Source of the DNA: Phlebiopsis flavidoalba
Taxonomy: Eukaryota; Basidiomycota; Agaricomycetes; Polyporales; Phanerochaetaceae
NCBI GenBank assembly: GCA_035772785.1
Contig: JAOCPU010000001.1
Location: 2,790,001-2,854,000, forward strand
DNA length: 64,000 nt
Reading direction: 5' to 3'
Shown: positions 35,421-47,225 of the stretch, in pieces
How positions within the stretch are numbered: position 1 is the first letter of the stretch
Layout: each line of letters begins with the position of its first letter
Position numbers and translations under genes: made by a program
Notes under the pieces: generated by a model
Databases searched by the model: none
What the model was told of the DNA's origin: nothing
The model's input: only the letters and a program-made list of their open reading frames with translations

Positions 35421-35639
35421 GACCTCTTCCCATCTACCTCGCATGTCGGACACCTCTTTCCTGATTCGTCCCCCATGCTCTGAACTGCTCGCTGTCCACG
35501 TCCGACTACGAGTACCTGTATTCGTGGATCCGTATCCCAGCCAACAGGGAATGTGAGTCGAGGGGACTTCTTCCCCTCGTATCGTCCGATGCGTTCCAGT
35601 TTCGTATGGTATCTCATATTCCAGCGAAACGGGGATCTA

Positions 35640-38600
35640 GAGACTAATCGGTCGTCCGCATTGTGTCACAAAGTTTCACGTAGATACATACCAAGAGCGG
35701 AGCGGAAATCTGGGGGCAGGGGAAACCGGACAGTCCATGTATGCGGGGCAAGGGCCAGTACTTGTAGACAGGTGTCCTGTCCGGGGAAGCGCCGTAGTTG
35801 GAGGCGGTGGTCACGAACCTGGCGCCGTCTGCCCTTACCCACGACCTAATATGCGTAGATTCAGCCCGGCAGTAGCTCTGCGCGCTCCACGCGCTCACAT
35901 CGCCTTATTAGTATCTAAGTCCAGCCAAGGGCTAGTACTAGGATTGATAGCATCAAGCAACCGGCGCGTTGCGAGGAGCACGTGGAGCCGCAACCAGAGA
36001 CTGAAGGCAGTGCAGCCGAGACCTGAGGCTCGCCAAATGGGTAGTGTTGACATCGATACAACAAATAGTCACGCTAGCTGCACGGTCTGCGCTCCGCCAA
36101 GCTCATCTTGTGTCCCCGTCTTGGACCAATGACTCCAGGCTCTGCGAAGCGTCATGATAAACGGGTGTCGTGTGCACCTGCATGCGCATATGAGCCAGGA
36201 TGAGCTACTGAAACCGACCAGCATGCGGGAAACTGTGTACCCGGACGGAAACCAGCTACGCCATCCATACGCACAAAGGAAGCGGCCCACAGGGCTGGGT
36301 AGGACACGGCAGTGTCTTTGATTTCGTGAACGGACTACGGTAAGATGTCACAGGAAGAGCGTTACGTTGAACGTCGGAACATGACCCTTGTAGGACGGCT
36401 AAACCGTGACACAAGTACGCGCTCTAGTTACTCCCTTCTCCCGGGCCATGAATTCGAATTCCGTATAGGTATACGGATGCTTGAACACGGTGGATGAGCA
36501 TCGCAGGAAAATCTACAAAGGCTGAGACGAAATCAATCGACGCATTCGCAAGAGATCTGACAAACGAAGAGATAACGTACCGGCGAGTGGCTGATGGCGC
36601 ACGGTTGTTTAATATGAGGATATCTGTAGGCTCGTTGGGTTATGAATCCCCATTCGTTCATAAGGAAACGCAAGCTGTGAGCTGCCGCATCCGGCGCCCT
36701 CCCGATGAGATTACGCGGTCCGTGCGTGGGTATGAAGCGTACTGGCATTGCGAAGGGATCCTTGGAAACTGCGGAGGGCAGAAGTTAAAGTACTTCTGAG
36801 AGACACAATATACGCTCCCAGCCGCTATATACTCACCGTCCAAGGGGTCTTATCCTCGTCACCCACTGCAGTGAGACTGACATCGACAGTGCATCGTCTG
36901 CGCTCGTTTCGGGATCATGTTCCACTCTGGCGCGCGTTCTCTTCATTCTGACAGCGGAAGAACGTAAACGGTGGGAGCATTGATGCGGTACGCGCGGTCC
37001 AGCAGCCCCTGCCGCAGAACCAAATAATATGGCTGCTTTTGCGATCGGTGGATCGGCCCGAGAGCGCACTCACGTGAGTGGGCGGGGGGTGTGCGGTATG
37101 AAGGACTGGGATAGGGTACGGGGTGGATCGGCTTTGGTGATCGCGCACCGCAGATGTTCTCTATGCGTTTGATGTCCAGTGCTTCGGTATGTCACGGTAG
37201 AGATGGCTGAGGAGTGGAGCGCGGCCGTGCATTACCTCAGCAAAAGAACGCAAGAGTGCTTTTATGTGCGGGCCTATGGCGTGTACAGCAGACGCACGTG
37301 GCTGTCTGTCTCTCATGGACTCGTTCATAGTGTGTTGGCGGCGATGCTACATGCTGCCGACGTTTGGAGAGCTGTCGCTAGAAACGTGAAGAAAAAAACG
37401 GTGATAGAGCAATATGTGCGTCACATACACGGGGCTGTTAGACATACGTCGATGAGATGCTTCTTTGCCGCGAGCCTTGCGTCGAGTGCTTGTTGCTCTG
37501 CCTGGTTTGATGGCGTGACTCGTGAATCTCGAGGGATACCATGATCTCGCGAATCGCCGTCAGGGGTCGAACGGCCTGAGTGTGCCGCGGGGCCGTCGCG
37601 AGGTACGGAGGACTTCTAAATCAGACCGCGGGAACACAAGTGTGAGAAGACAATAAAGGAAAGGCTCACGCGTGGTCAATGCGCCATCATGACTCGATGG
37701 TGAGTGCGGATGCAGGACACGCAAGAGGACCCTGCATAGACAGCCCGTCCAACCGCAGGTAGTAAATCGAGCACACCCAGTATGAGTATAGGATCAAGGA
37801 CCCGAGCCACGAAGGCTTAGCGTTAGGCGACCTCGGCGGACGTCTCAGGTTGTCGAAGGTCTTCGCTTGTAGAGGCCGGAAAGAAGCTGGCTAATGACGA
37901 GCCGACGAGAGGTGAGTAACAAACCCGATGATGTCGCACAAGCATGGTACGGCTCATCCCTTGGGCATGAATGGCGGGCGCAGTACCTGCAGATCTTGCT
38001 TCCTGAGTACGCTCTTAAGTTGCGTATAGATCCATATGAGCGACAGCCACAGGGTCACGGCGTGACACAATAAGCTTATATATGCGTACCTGACGTTCCA
38101 CCATCCCAGCTCTACCTCCTGCCCCGTACCCTATATCCAAGTCCAACACCTCTCGATTTCACTGCGAGCGTCTTGAGCATGCAAATGAAGACTGGAGCCA
38201 CCAAGGATCAGCTCGATTCGACGGTTGAGGCAGCAGGCGAAGTACTCACTTGCGGCGACATCACCGTGCAAAGCGATCCACGATGGATGGGCATAACAAG
38301 CTAGCTCAGTCTTGATTCCCACTCTTCCATTATATTCAGATTGCGTTTCTTCTGACGTCGATGGATCGCTGTGTCGATCGAATGGTCTTAAGTTTCTCGT
38401 CGGCACGGAGTTTGCGTCGAGAGTGGCAGACGAGCGGAGCGAGGAAGGTTCGGATGTCAGCGAGCAGATAGGAGTATCTGCAACGCCGATAAGAAGCGAA
38501 GCAGGGTGTGTATGGACGTGTGACAGGGTCGGCGTGCGTCATGGTGGTCAAAGCGAAGATAGAGTGTCCCAGCAGATCGGCCTTGCGCGTTCGCGCCACG

Positions 38601-40080
38601 AAGCCCCGTGCCTGCCTAAAGTCGGGAGCACGTGGCTCAGGGTTTTGTGCGCATGCTTCGACGCGACCACCATCTCTGCCTCGAGGAGACTAGGCCCCAC
38701 ATGCTCTTCCCTAGTTCTCAGCTATCTGAATGCTCGACTTTTGGTGACTCGGTTTTGATGGTCATGCGATGGGCTCGCTCCCCTGCCTCGCTCGACCCCC
38801 GTGGATGAACGCGCCGCGCCGTAAGCCCGAGTTCTCTCGCACCGGCACTTCGAGACTCGAGCGTACCACTGGGACACAGGTGCATTTACCAGCGATGTTC
38901 TACGGCGAATTTTCCATTCTTGCTTCTCTCTAGACATGTGGGACCGTATGCTGCGCGTTTAGTAGTGTCTTCATAGAACACGACAGGCTGTCGAGTATTA
39001 GCGCAATTCGCATGTGAGTTTCGTCGCTCATATTACAGCCAGGGCTCCGAAAAATAACGTATTCTGTGCGGATTTGTACCAGCTTTCTAAATGATGTACT
39101 TCCTGAGTTTTGTACAGATCTCCATCGGGGAGCGGCTGCACGGCAGTGCGCCATGAATGGGACCTGTGAGCATAGCACTGTGAGTCCCACCCTTCTAATG
39201 TCCTAAATATGCCTCATGTATAGTTGCTTAGACTCACCGTGATAGCCTCGAGCTTGTCATTTTTGGGGGAGAAACGACAAGTAGCCCCGTTCATGCTGGA
39301 CCAAATTATGCGTTGGATGCCTGAACGCTCTCTCAAACCGACCAGGCGTACTCTACAACTTCTCGCCTCAGTAATCAGACGGAACAGAGAGTCGATACCT
39401 CTCTTCATTTCACCACAAAACCACGCCATACGAAAGGGAGTGGTCGTGCGAAAACCTCATCTCGGCTAAGCCACCTTGTCTCATGGTAAAAGAGGCAATT
39501 TAGGATACTCCCAGCAGCTGGCACGGCTGCTTCGTGATACCAAGAAACGATTGGCACCGCGTCACTCTCACGTGACGCAAGTCATATCAAGCCCTACGAA
39601 TCATTGACATCACCAATCCAGGCCCTGCGTGCGCAGGCTCGGGAGAACGATCCTGGCTGCAAAAAAAGATGCGATAGTACCGTAGACGTGAGTATCAGAT
39701 GTTTACTCGTTCTCTCAACTTTCCCTCATTCTTTGCATCGCGAGCAGCAGCGTGCCCGCAACTCTGGACGAGCACATAACGTCTCATCGGGAAGGCGGAT
39801 CCACGCGCGCAAAGTGCGAACGGCTATGAATATCGTAAGCTTTCGACCCCCGCGCTCGATCGTAGAATGGGGCATAATGACGATCCATATCCCGATAGAG
39901 GCTCAAAATGTTCACAGCACAAGATGCACAATTCTGAATGGCCTTATAGGCGACATGGCTCCAATCTCGCCGTCGAGTGACGAGTGGTAAAGATTGCGGC
40001 GCTCAACCTTTCTAGGAATGCAACTACTGTCACAGTTCGTGAAGAGGTTCTGTGCTTGGTGGCAGACTTATCTCAGTGTA
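35640..40080 (-). repeat. Array module M, copy 3 (unidentified spliced gene)
   Basis: The most complete module together with copy 6. Block landmarks are CCTGAGGCTCGCCAAATGGG (36024-36043), GGAAACGCAAGCTGTGAGCT (36664-36683), the CTTCTTTGCCGCGAG segment (37461-37475), GTCCCAGCAGATCGGCCTTG (38566-38585), and GACACAGGTGCATTTACC (38873-38890). Minus-strand donors are conserved at 36580 (GTACGT) and 37428 (GTATGT). Readable pieces are HSLRFLMNEWGF (36645-36690), HIIWFCGRGCW (37000-37040), SMKTLLNAQHTVPHV (38930-38975) and LFRLITEARSCRVRLVGL (39340-39400). I cannot place the family. Similarity runs without gap into the next 3'-flank block, so the module's 5' end lies near 40080. Confidence 0.6.
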
Positions 40081-40099
40081 AATGCAAAAGTAATGTAAT

Positions 40100-40645
40100 A
40101 GAGTTCTTGATCATTCAACCAATCTTTATCAAATACTCTCGTGGATTGTCGAAGGCGACCATAACGGACGTGCCAAGCAGCAAGGATAACAGAGTCGGAC
40201 GGGACAGGGAGCTGAGACATCGCATGAGACGGACACGAGAGGTTTTCGAATAGAGAATGCCATTATTGGTCTTGATTTCGTAGAAGAGATGCACGGGAGA
40301 CGAGTGCTAAATGCGGAGACAAGAACGCGCACATATGAATAGCGCGAGCGTCGAGGAGACGAGACGATGCTGACGATAAATACAAACGGAAATTCAGACG
40401 AGACGAGAGGAGATGGACTTTGCGACCCGAAGGTGTGCCAAAACTACCGTGTCAGAGCTCAGGAATGTGATATGATTCTTTTTCGTGACCGTAGGCATGC
40501 TAAATTGGTCATGTAATGGTCGCGCCGTTAGGCCGATGATGCAGGCTTTGTCCGGGAGTAGCGTTGCTCGACGCACTGTCACTCTGACGAAGTGTGCTCT
40601 GTGTCGAGATCGAATTCTGAAAAAGACGTTCACTCTTCAATGTGA
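40100..40645. repeat. Array 3'-flank block, copy 4
   Basis: Same organisation as the other flank blocks: AACCAATCTTTATCAAATAC (40118-40137), GAGTGCTAAATGCGGAGAC (40300-40318), GACCGTAGGCATGCTAAATT (40488-40507), TCACTCTGACGAAGTGTGCT (40579-40598). No conserved reading frame. Confidence 0.7.
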
Positions 40646-42520
40646 TGTATAAACACCGACGTCAAGCGAAAGGACAAAACCGTCGTAATAGTGTGCAGTT
40701 GGATACTCAACGTTGTCTGCTGCGTGGGCCGGGCCGCCGAGGTATGCAGCACCCTTCTTCCTGCGGCCTTGCGATTGCCTCGGTGTCGGGACCCGTGTCT
40801 AGAACAAATCGCGGGTTATCAAGCCTTGAGCTTGCCATATACTCGAACGAGACTTCTGCACCTGGTATGGCTGGGATTTCGTGATCCTCATGATTTGCTG
40901 CAGCCTCTTCCGATTCGGCTGGGATTTTCGCGAGGAATTCATCGAATGGCTCCCAAGCGTTTGCCTAGATTGCAGCCAATTTTGGATGCGGAGGAGAATC
41001 TTCTTGTGCAAGCCACCTTCATCAAACGCCGCTTCATGCTTGTTCAAAGACAAAACGCAGCCCCCTTTTTTTTTTTCTCCCCCCCCTTCAGTAGTCCGTC
41101 TATCCGACCCTGAACGCACGTCGTCGCCGACCACTAACCAATGAATGCCAGCCGAAAGGTCTTGAGCCCCTCTAACGAACGTAAAGCGTCTGCGAGTTCG
41201 CCCCAGCTTAAAAAGCCGTGCGTCAGCTCAGGATTTGTGTAAGAGATTCTGGGCGTAGGCTAGTAGACTTGTGTCAAGTCGAACATTGGCCTCAATCTCG
41301 TAGATGTTGACATTTGTTACGTGGGGAGCAACAGGGTTTTCTTGGATGGCATTTATTGCAGCAAAGCTGATCTCAAGCTGATTCTGCTCCAGGTTGCCAA
41401 GGGGTAATTTCACTAGATGCACAAATATTAGTGCATCAAGAACATGGGGAAAAGTCGTGCTGTTGAGCGCCTCGCGTACATTTCGGTAGTTGAGTCTCTA
41501 GGCAGCGTTCTCCATCACTTGACTCGAACCCTATAGGTTTAGTGGGTAAAGCTACGTTTGAAGGGCTGAAGAGCGCCGTCAACAAGTTTAGCGAATGCAA
41601 TTTCAGATGCCGCCGACCGCGGCGCGAATAGGTGACGTGGCTCTTGAGGACCTCCTCGAGCCGGGTGGGGCCATCGACTGGTGATAAGTTGTAACCACCA
41701 GCTCAGAACCGCTAATCCTGCCGTCCCAATCTTTCAGTTTGATCGAGATGTCATGTAGGGAGTTGCCGTAGGACATCGAGGGGGTGGAGGGAAGCATATA
41801 CCGGGGGCACTCCAGATGAGCACATTCCACAACCACTCCAGCTGTGGAAGCGACGCAAGCATACGCATGAATGCGGCGGAGCTCGGGAACCGGACGTTTA
41901 TGGAGGGACAGTGCGCGGAAGTGGATGGGCGATGGGTGGCAACGTGCGTGGCAAGTCGGGGAAGAAGGTCGGCGCCCGTTTCGCAGCCTTGTGCCCGGGA
42001 CTATTGGCCCGTCAAAGTAAATTGAAATCGCAGAGTGACGTGCGAGCGCGGGAGGGAGGGCAGAATGTACACGGTGGAGCCACGGTGCTTCTGCCCGCGA
42101 CTTGCCTCAACCTCGACATGGCGGATGAGGTCGTGCAGGGGTAGCCATTGCGGAGGCGACGATGTGTCGAGGAGGGCACGGAGGCTCTGCAAACGCCGAT
42201 CGGACTTGACCTCCACGTGCTGCCATAGCTCTGGACGGATGAGGTCGGCCCATCGTCGGCACACCGCACACATCGGAGCTAGTTTGTGTTTTCGATCGGT
42301 AGTCTCCCATGCTATATTGTCAAGGATCTCGCTGGGCAAGCGACGCGCAGCAGACGTATCCATCATCCTGTGGAGGGTATGTGAGCAGCCTCGGCCAGGC
42401 AGAATGCAGTCGACTGACGTGACGCGCTGTTTCGTGTCCCATACCTCCTGCACACTATGTACCGCCGTCTCGTAATTTTTTTCCCACCTGCTCAACATGT
42501 CCGATGTGTCCATCTCGTGG
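40646..42520 (-). CDS. F-box protein, copy e
   Basis: This copy has the cleanest N-terminus. MMDTSAARRLPSEILDNIAW (about 42300-42366) is followed by MCAVCRRWADLIRPELWQHV (42215-42275), SDRRLQSLRALLDTSSPPQW and LPLHDLIRHVEVEASRG, all in one frame (42001-42534). After frame changes come ECPRYMLPSTPSMSYGNSLH (41745-41805) and an intron at 41413-41479 (67 nt, GTACGCGAG donor, CATCTAG acceptor). Exon 2 reads LEISFAAINAIQENPVAPHV, TNVNIYEIEANVRLDTSLL, NKHEAAFDEGGLHKKILLRI (40985-41045) and EPFDEFLAKIPAESEEAA across a frame change (40895-40950). A T12/C7 homopolymer pair (41065-41085) interrupts exon 2. Role as for the other copies: predicted SCF adaptor with unknown target. Confidence 0.76.
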
Positions 42521-42539
42521 GTGATACAAAGCAAACAAA

Positions 42540-44250
42540 CTTTTGGGGAGGGAAGACTCGAGTTCGTGTATGCGGGGCATGGGCCAGTACTTCAAGTTAT
42601 CACCAGGCGTCTTGTCCGAGGAAGCACCGTACCTGGATGCGATGGTCACGGACCTGATGCTCTACCTTTTCCACACGCCCTGGTGTGTGGGTCCAGCGGC
42701 AGAAGCCCTGCACGCGCCCCGCAGAACCGTACAAGCATCGAGTCCACCCGAACAGAGATGGTAGCAGAATCCTGATCGCATGCAAGCCAGCCCGCGCGTT
42801 GCGATGAGCATGCATGAGCCGACAAGAACACAAAGACCATGCAGTCATGTTCTGAGTCTCGCAAAATGGGTATGTACAATAGGCCCCAAGCGCTGCGAAG
42901 AATCCGGTAGGTCGGTTTTGTTCATCCTGCATGCGCATATACGCAGAGATTAGCTCTGAAACCCAAACCGCAGCCCGGTGTGCTTACTCGGTAGCCACTT
43001 GGAAGAACTATGCACATAGAGAAAGAAGCTGTGAAGAACGAGACCTCCTGGTTAACTAACTGGACACCGCAACAGTCAGAGTAGGAACGTGCTTCAAATT
43101 AGAATGTGATCCTTGCGTACCAGCTGACCGTGATACAAGCACGGCAGTTTTTTCTTCTCCCGGGTGATCAATTCACGTTCTGTCTGTATAGCATTCGGCG
43201 TTGAAAATCTTGATAAGCATCGATGTAATAGCTGAAATTGGACGAAATTTATTGATGCGTTCACACGAGACCAAAAAGATGGGACGTACCGGCAAGCACC
43301 TGACACAAAGGTACGCGAATATCGTTCATCAGGAAGCACATAGCCGCGAGTTGCGCCACGGCGAGGCTCAAGAGATGTTAGGTCCGGGCGCGATAGGAAG
43401 ACGCTGCCACGCGCTCTTCTTGTGCATAACGTAAGCACGTCAGTGCGTTTGTGTACGACAAGAAGGGAGCGCGGTGTGCTTACCTCGGCAGGAAGGAACG
43501 CAAGGATTTTTCGGGGTGCAAGCCTTGTCAGCTGTTACCGCGCGCGTTGGTCGTTTCTCACTTAGGGGTCGTACGTCGTGTGATGCATCGTTTTCGCCAA
43601 GCAAGATCGAGCTGGGACCCTTCGCGGGAAAGTCAGGATAGTTAATAGAGCAATAGGTACGTCACGTACATGGGGCGGCTAGACTCGTCGACGAGAACCT
43701 CTTTGTCGCGGGCGTTTTGCGTGTCGAGTACTTGGGTCTTGGTCGCTGCGTAGTTTGAGCGCGACTCGTGCAACTCTTGAGGGGTCGATCTATTATCTCG
43801 TGTGGGCGCCGTGGATGTCGAACGGCTGGGTGTGTTGTGGTTCGGTTGTGAGGTTTGAAGAGCTTCTGCTCGAGCATGATGAGAGAGTACGTAGAAGTAA
43901 GACATATGGGAGACTCACGGAGGAGCGTGCTCCTCCTAACGTTCGAAGACGACCCGGGCGCGGAAGAGAGATATGTACGCGAGCGAAACTTTTGGATCGA
44001 CTGGCCATTGGGATGTGGTGGAATTTCCGGTACGCCCAGATGGTGTAGAGCGGGAGTTACACAAGTAAAAATGTGGGCCATGAGAGAGCTCTTGTGTGAA
44101 GCAGCGTCTTCGGTTCAGGAGGCTCTTTCCCAGACCTCCCGTTGAAAAACTGAGATGCCGGGTGCCACCAGGCGATCCATTGCGAAGAATACCGATGCCG
44201 AACGGCGTTCAGACAAATGCACCAAATCGAGGAGTGTAAGGTGAGTTCGC
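42540..44250 (-). repeat. Array module M, copy 4, 3' part
   Basis: Landmarks are CTGAGTCTCGCAAAATGGGT (42852-42871), the donor GTAAGCACACC near 42985, the GTACGT donor at 43289 in the ACGTACCGGCAAGCAC block, and GTACGT at 43669 after the exon reading DKEVLVDESSRPM. Readable minus-strand pieces are KKLPCLYHGQLVRKDHILI (43094-43155) and WAYRKFHHIPMANRSKSFAR (about 43985-44045). The upstream blocks are partly present at 44340-44470. Confidence 0.55.
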
Positions 44251-45238
44251 TGGTTGAAGGAGGAGAGGCGGCGACGCGTCGCGGACTGGAGCAGGGGTGG
44301 TTCAAGGCGATGGATGTGGTTCAAAGCGGTGGATGTGGTTTTTAGCAAAGAGCGTTCCTGGAAATCGGCGCGGGTGCCTCGAAGCCGGCGTTTGCCTGAT
44401 TTGATCCCACGTGATCTAGACGCCTGCGATCGTCCCTGCGGTCGTCGAGATGCTGGTTTGTCCGGTCCCACCACTTTTCCTCGAGCCTCAGCCTCGACCA
44501 CAATTCTTCTCGTCTGTATCTGTTAACACCAGTCCGACACTGCACAGCGCGCGGAGAGTCGCTAAGACGCCCGCAATATCATGCACACGCCGAATCATAT
44601 CTCAGGCCTCAAGCATGCGACATAAAGACGGTGGGTAGACTTACTTGTACCTTCGGTGAGTCATTTGTCAAGCTGATGAACCTCAGATACTTAGCAAGCT
44701 ACGAAATTGCTCTCCAAACAGCCAAATACTTCGCCTGCAGTCCGCCTACGTCGAACATCAGCTGGCGCATGCAACGTGAAGCAAGAAGGGCACTCCAGCG
44801 TTGACGTGCACGATGGCACATATAAGCCGTTATGGGGCAACATCCATCACGCCTTTGGATAAGGAAATTTTGCGGAATGCAGACGTATATAGTGAGCGCA
44901 GTGTTGGTGAGTATAGCCAGAAGACATCTTGATCCTTGTTGATAGCCTCTAACGTAGTTTCTCAAGACAGGCAGCGTCGATAGTAGTCAAAAACGCTGTT
45001 GGGCCTCATACCGTCAGCCAACGCATATAGGCTTGCTCGAGCAAAAAAAAGTGATCGGAACGTAACTGCAATCTTCGTCTCAGCAGTAAGCCTACGAAGA
45101 TTCTGTTGGAATGCCGTTGCTGACCTGTAATAGCGCACTAGGACCACCGTTGAACCTACAAGTCCACGGGGTACATTTCATGTGGGACACCTCCTCGAAG
45201 ATGCAAACCATGTGGCAAACCAAAATACAAAGCTAAAT
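44251..45238. other. Decayed upstream part of module M copy 4
   Basis: A block at 44340-44470 resembles the 24420-24620 block of copy 1 (CGGCGCGGGTGCCTCGAAGC and a CGTCGAGATGCTGGTTTG end). The rest up to 45238 has no match that I can find by eye and no recognisable gene. Confidence 0.35.
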
Positions 45239-45240
45239 CA

Positions 45241-45308
45241 TCTGCCACCCGCTGGCCCATTCTGACTATTGCATCAATCAGCGCTTTGATAGGCTGGCAG
45301 TAGGTAGG
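45241..45308. repeat. Dispersed repeat, left copy
   Basis: About 68 bp (TCTGCCACCCGCTGGCCCAT ... GGCTGGCAGTAGGTAG) that recurs at 46300-46367 in the same orientation. The two bracket roughly 1 kb of repeat-rich DNA. Its core, TGCATCAATCAGCGCTTTGA, is a near-palindrome centred on AGCGCT. Confidence 0.75.
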
Positions 45309-45315
45309 CTCGTCC

Positions 45316-45404
45316 CCAGACCCTATGCCCACTGTTAGTATTGAGTGACCAGTAAACTGACCTGATCAGTCAGTAAGGCACTCGGAGGTGGGCATAGGGT
45401 CTGG
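45316..45404. repeat. 17-bp perfect inverted repeat
   Basis: CCAGACCCTATGCCCAC at 45316-45332 pairs perfectly with GTGGGCATAGGGTCTGG at 45388-45404 across a 55-nt spacer. The spacer itself contains CTGACCTGATCAGTCAG, a near-perfect palindrome. It could form a cruciform or be a small foldback element. Confidence 0.8.
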
Positions 45405-46008
45405 TGACTTTCGATCGAGTGATGTGGGTGTACATCACGTGCACCTTCTCGTGTTTGTATCTGGGTCAGTAAGCGGTCAGTAAGGAGTAAGCGCGAGTTT
45501 TGTGACCCGCGTTCCGTCCGGGTAATGTCTAGTTTCTTCGCGCACCGCAGCATGCCATCCAGCCTCAGTGATACCTTCAATATACATGGCCCTCCTGCTT
45601 GGACCCACCATCCAAATGTTGTAAAATTCCGTCATCTTCTGAATGCAATGAGTCACATAAGGTCTGTTTCTGGCTCTGAGTCAAGGTACATCTTAGAGCA
45701 CACCGCACTGCGCAATTGGCCTAGGTCATTTGGATTTATTCATACGTTGAAATACATATTTTAGACGGGTTTTTCGAGAGGTAAAAATTGTATTATACCG
45801 TATGATGTGCGAACAGGCTGGAGAGACAAACCGAGAGAAGACCAGCGGATTAAGCGCCGCGTCAGTAGTTGTCATTGTAGTCCTGCAGTGGGCAGCAATG
45901 ATGGGGTCTTTGGGACATTCAATCTATTTAAGACCCGACTACAAAGCAATATTACCGAAGAGCGCACGTGATGCACACACCCACATCCGTCCGAACGAAA
46001 GTCACCAG

Positions 46009-46267
46009 ATCCCTAGAGGTCAGTTCCGGGTCGGATCGAGTTTGCTTTACTCCACTCACACAAACCACTTACTACCACCTTATAATTGCCACTGTGACTC
46101 CGCGCGCAGCGCGTACCTCTAGGGTCTGGGAACGAGACTACAGACCCTAGAGGTCAGTTCCGGTCGGATCGAGTTTGCTTTACTCCACTACACAACCACT
46201 TACTACCTTATAATTGCCACTGACTCCGCGCGCAGCGCGTACCTCTAGGGTTCTGGGAACGAGACTA
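46009..46267. repeat. Tandem duplication of about 130 bp
   Basis: Two adjacent direct copies lie at 46009-46140 and 46143-46267. Each begins CCCTAGAGGT and carries the inverted ACCTCTAGGG about 90 bp later, so each copy is also a foldback. The copies differ by five short deletions and one insertion and by no substitution across about 125 aligned bases. Confidence 0.85.
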
Positions 46268-46299
46268 GGGCAGTAGGTACGTTCACTCCCTCGGATGGA

Positions 46300-46367
46300 T
46301 CTGCCACCACGCTGACTGTTTTTTGACTATTGCATCAATCAACGCTTTGATAGGCCGGCAGTAGGTA
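46300..46367. repeat. Dispersed repeat, right copy
   Basis: Right-hand partner of 45241-45308. Flanking GCAGTAGGTAC plus CACTCCCTCG-AATGG motifs appear twice here (46270-46297 and 46359-46388), indicating further small-scale duplication. Confidence 0.7.
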
Positions 46368-46640
46368 CATCCTCCACTCCCTCGAATGGGTCTTGCGGTC
46401 CGAAATGCTTGAAATTGCTTGGCAAGCGTACTCTGGTCCAAAAGCCTCTGCTCCACGACGTTAGCTTCACCACGCGTGACGGGCCTGCCGCTTCAAGGAC
46501 CCGGAATTAGTAGGGTTGGACAATGGTATGCGCTGAACTCTCATGAGCCAGCTCGTCGCACCCATCTCGCGACGTCGCAGTTCTTGAAGAAGTCCTGTGC
46601 CAGTGTATTTCCGTCCCAGTGTAAACGCAAGACTAATGTA
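46368..46640. other. Residual 5' edge of module M
   Basis: No gene. The right edge (AGTGTAAACGCAAGACTAAT, 46618-46637) matches the module M edges at 32445-32465 and 40075-40097, which places the unit boundary here. Confidence 0.45.
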
Positions 46641-47225
46641 ACCAAATTCTAGATAATTCAATCAATTTTCACCATATATTCCCGTGGATTGTCGAGCCAA
46701 GCGTCACGGACGCGTAGAGCGAGAGCAGAGCCGAGACTCCTTAGTGACGTAGAAGAGCCAAGAGGACGTCGAACGAGACAGGCACGCGAGGTTTTTGACG
46801 AGAAGATGTTCTTACCGTGGCGTTGTTGATTCTGAAAAAGAGAGATACGGAGCCAGATACTGCAAAACGAGTGCTAAGCATGGGCAGCATAAACATGTAC
46901 CAATAAGTAGCGCAGCGGCGTGGAGACGAGACGAAAATATACTGGACGGATGTTCAGACAGACGAGGGGACATGGAGCATGGGGTTCAAAAGCATAGGGG
47001 GGGGGGGGGGGGGGGGCTTGGTAAAAAAAGCACAAAAACCGCCTCCGAGCTCAAATACGTACTACGATTTTTGCATGCCCGTAGGCCTACTGAAAAGCGG
47101 CCGAGTAACGCGCACGCCGCACGTTCACAGATTTTCTAGGCCCTATTCCAGCGCAGGATCGCTCGACGTGCTGGTGACTCTAACGAACCGTGCTCTGATA
47201 GAAAATCGGGTTCTGGAAACAGCAT
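46641..47225. repeat. Array 3'-flank block, copy 5
   Basis: Landmarks are AATTCAATCAATTTTCACCA (46655-46674), GGATTGTCGAGCCAAGCGTC (46685-46704), GAGTGCTAAGCATGGG (46869-46884) and GTGACTCTAACGAACCGTGC (47173-47192). A G20 run (46997-47016) sits in a position with no G run in the other copies. Confidence 0.7.
46997..47016. other. G20 homopolymer
   Basis: Run of exactly 20 G in 3'-flank block copy 5, absent from the other flank blocks. Confidence 0.95.

Noticed and set aside
45241..46367. LTR retrotransposon bounded by the 68-bp direct repeats
   Set aside because: The repeats are too short for LTRs, no TG...CA ends or primer-binding site are seen, and no Gag or Pol peptide lies between them.
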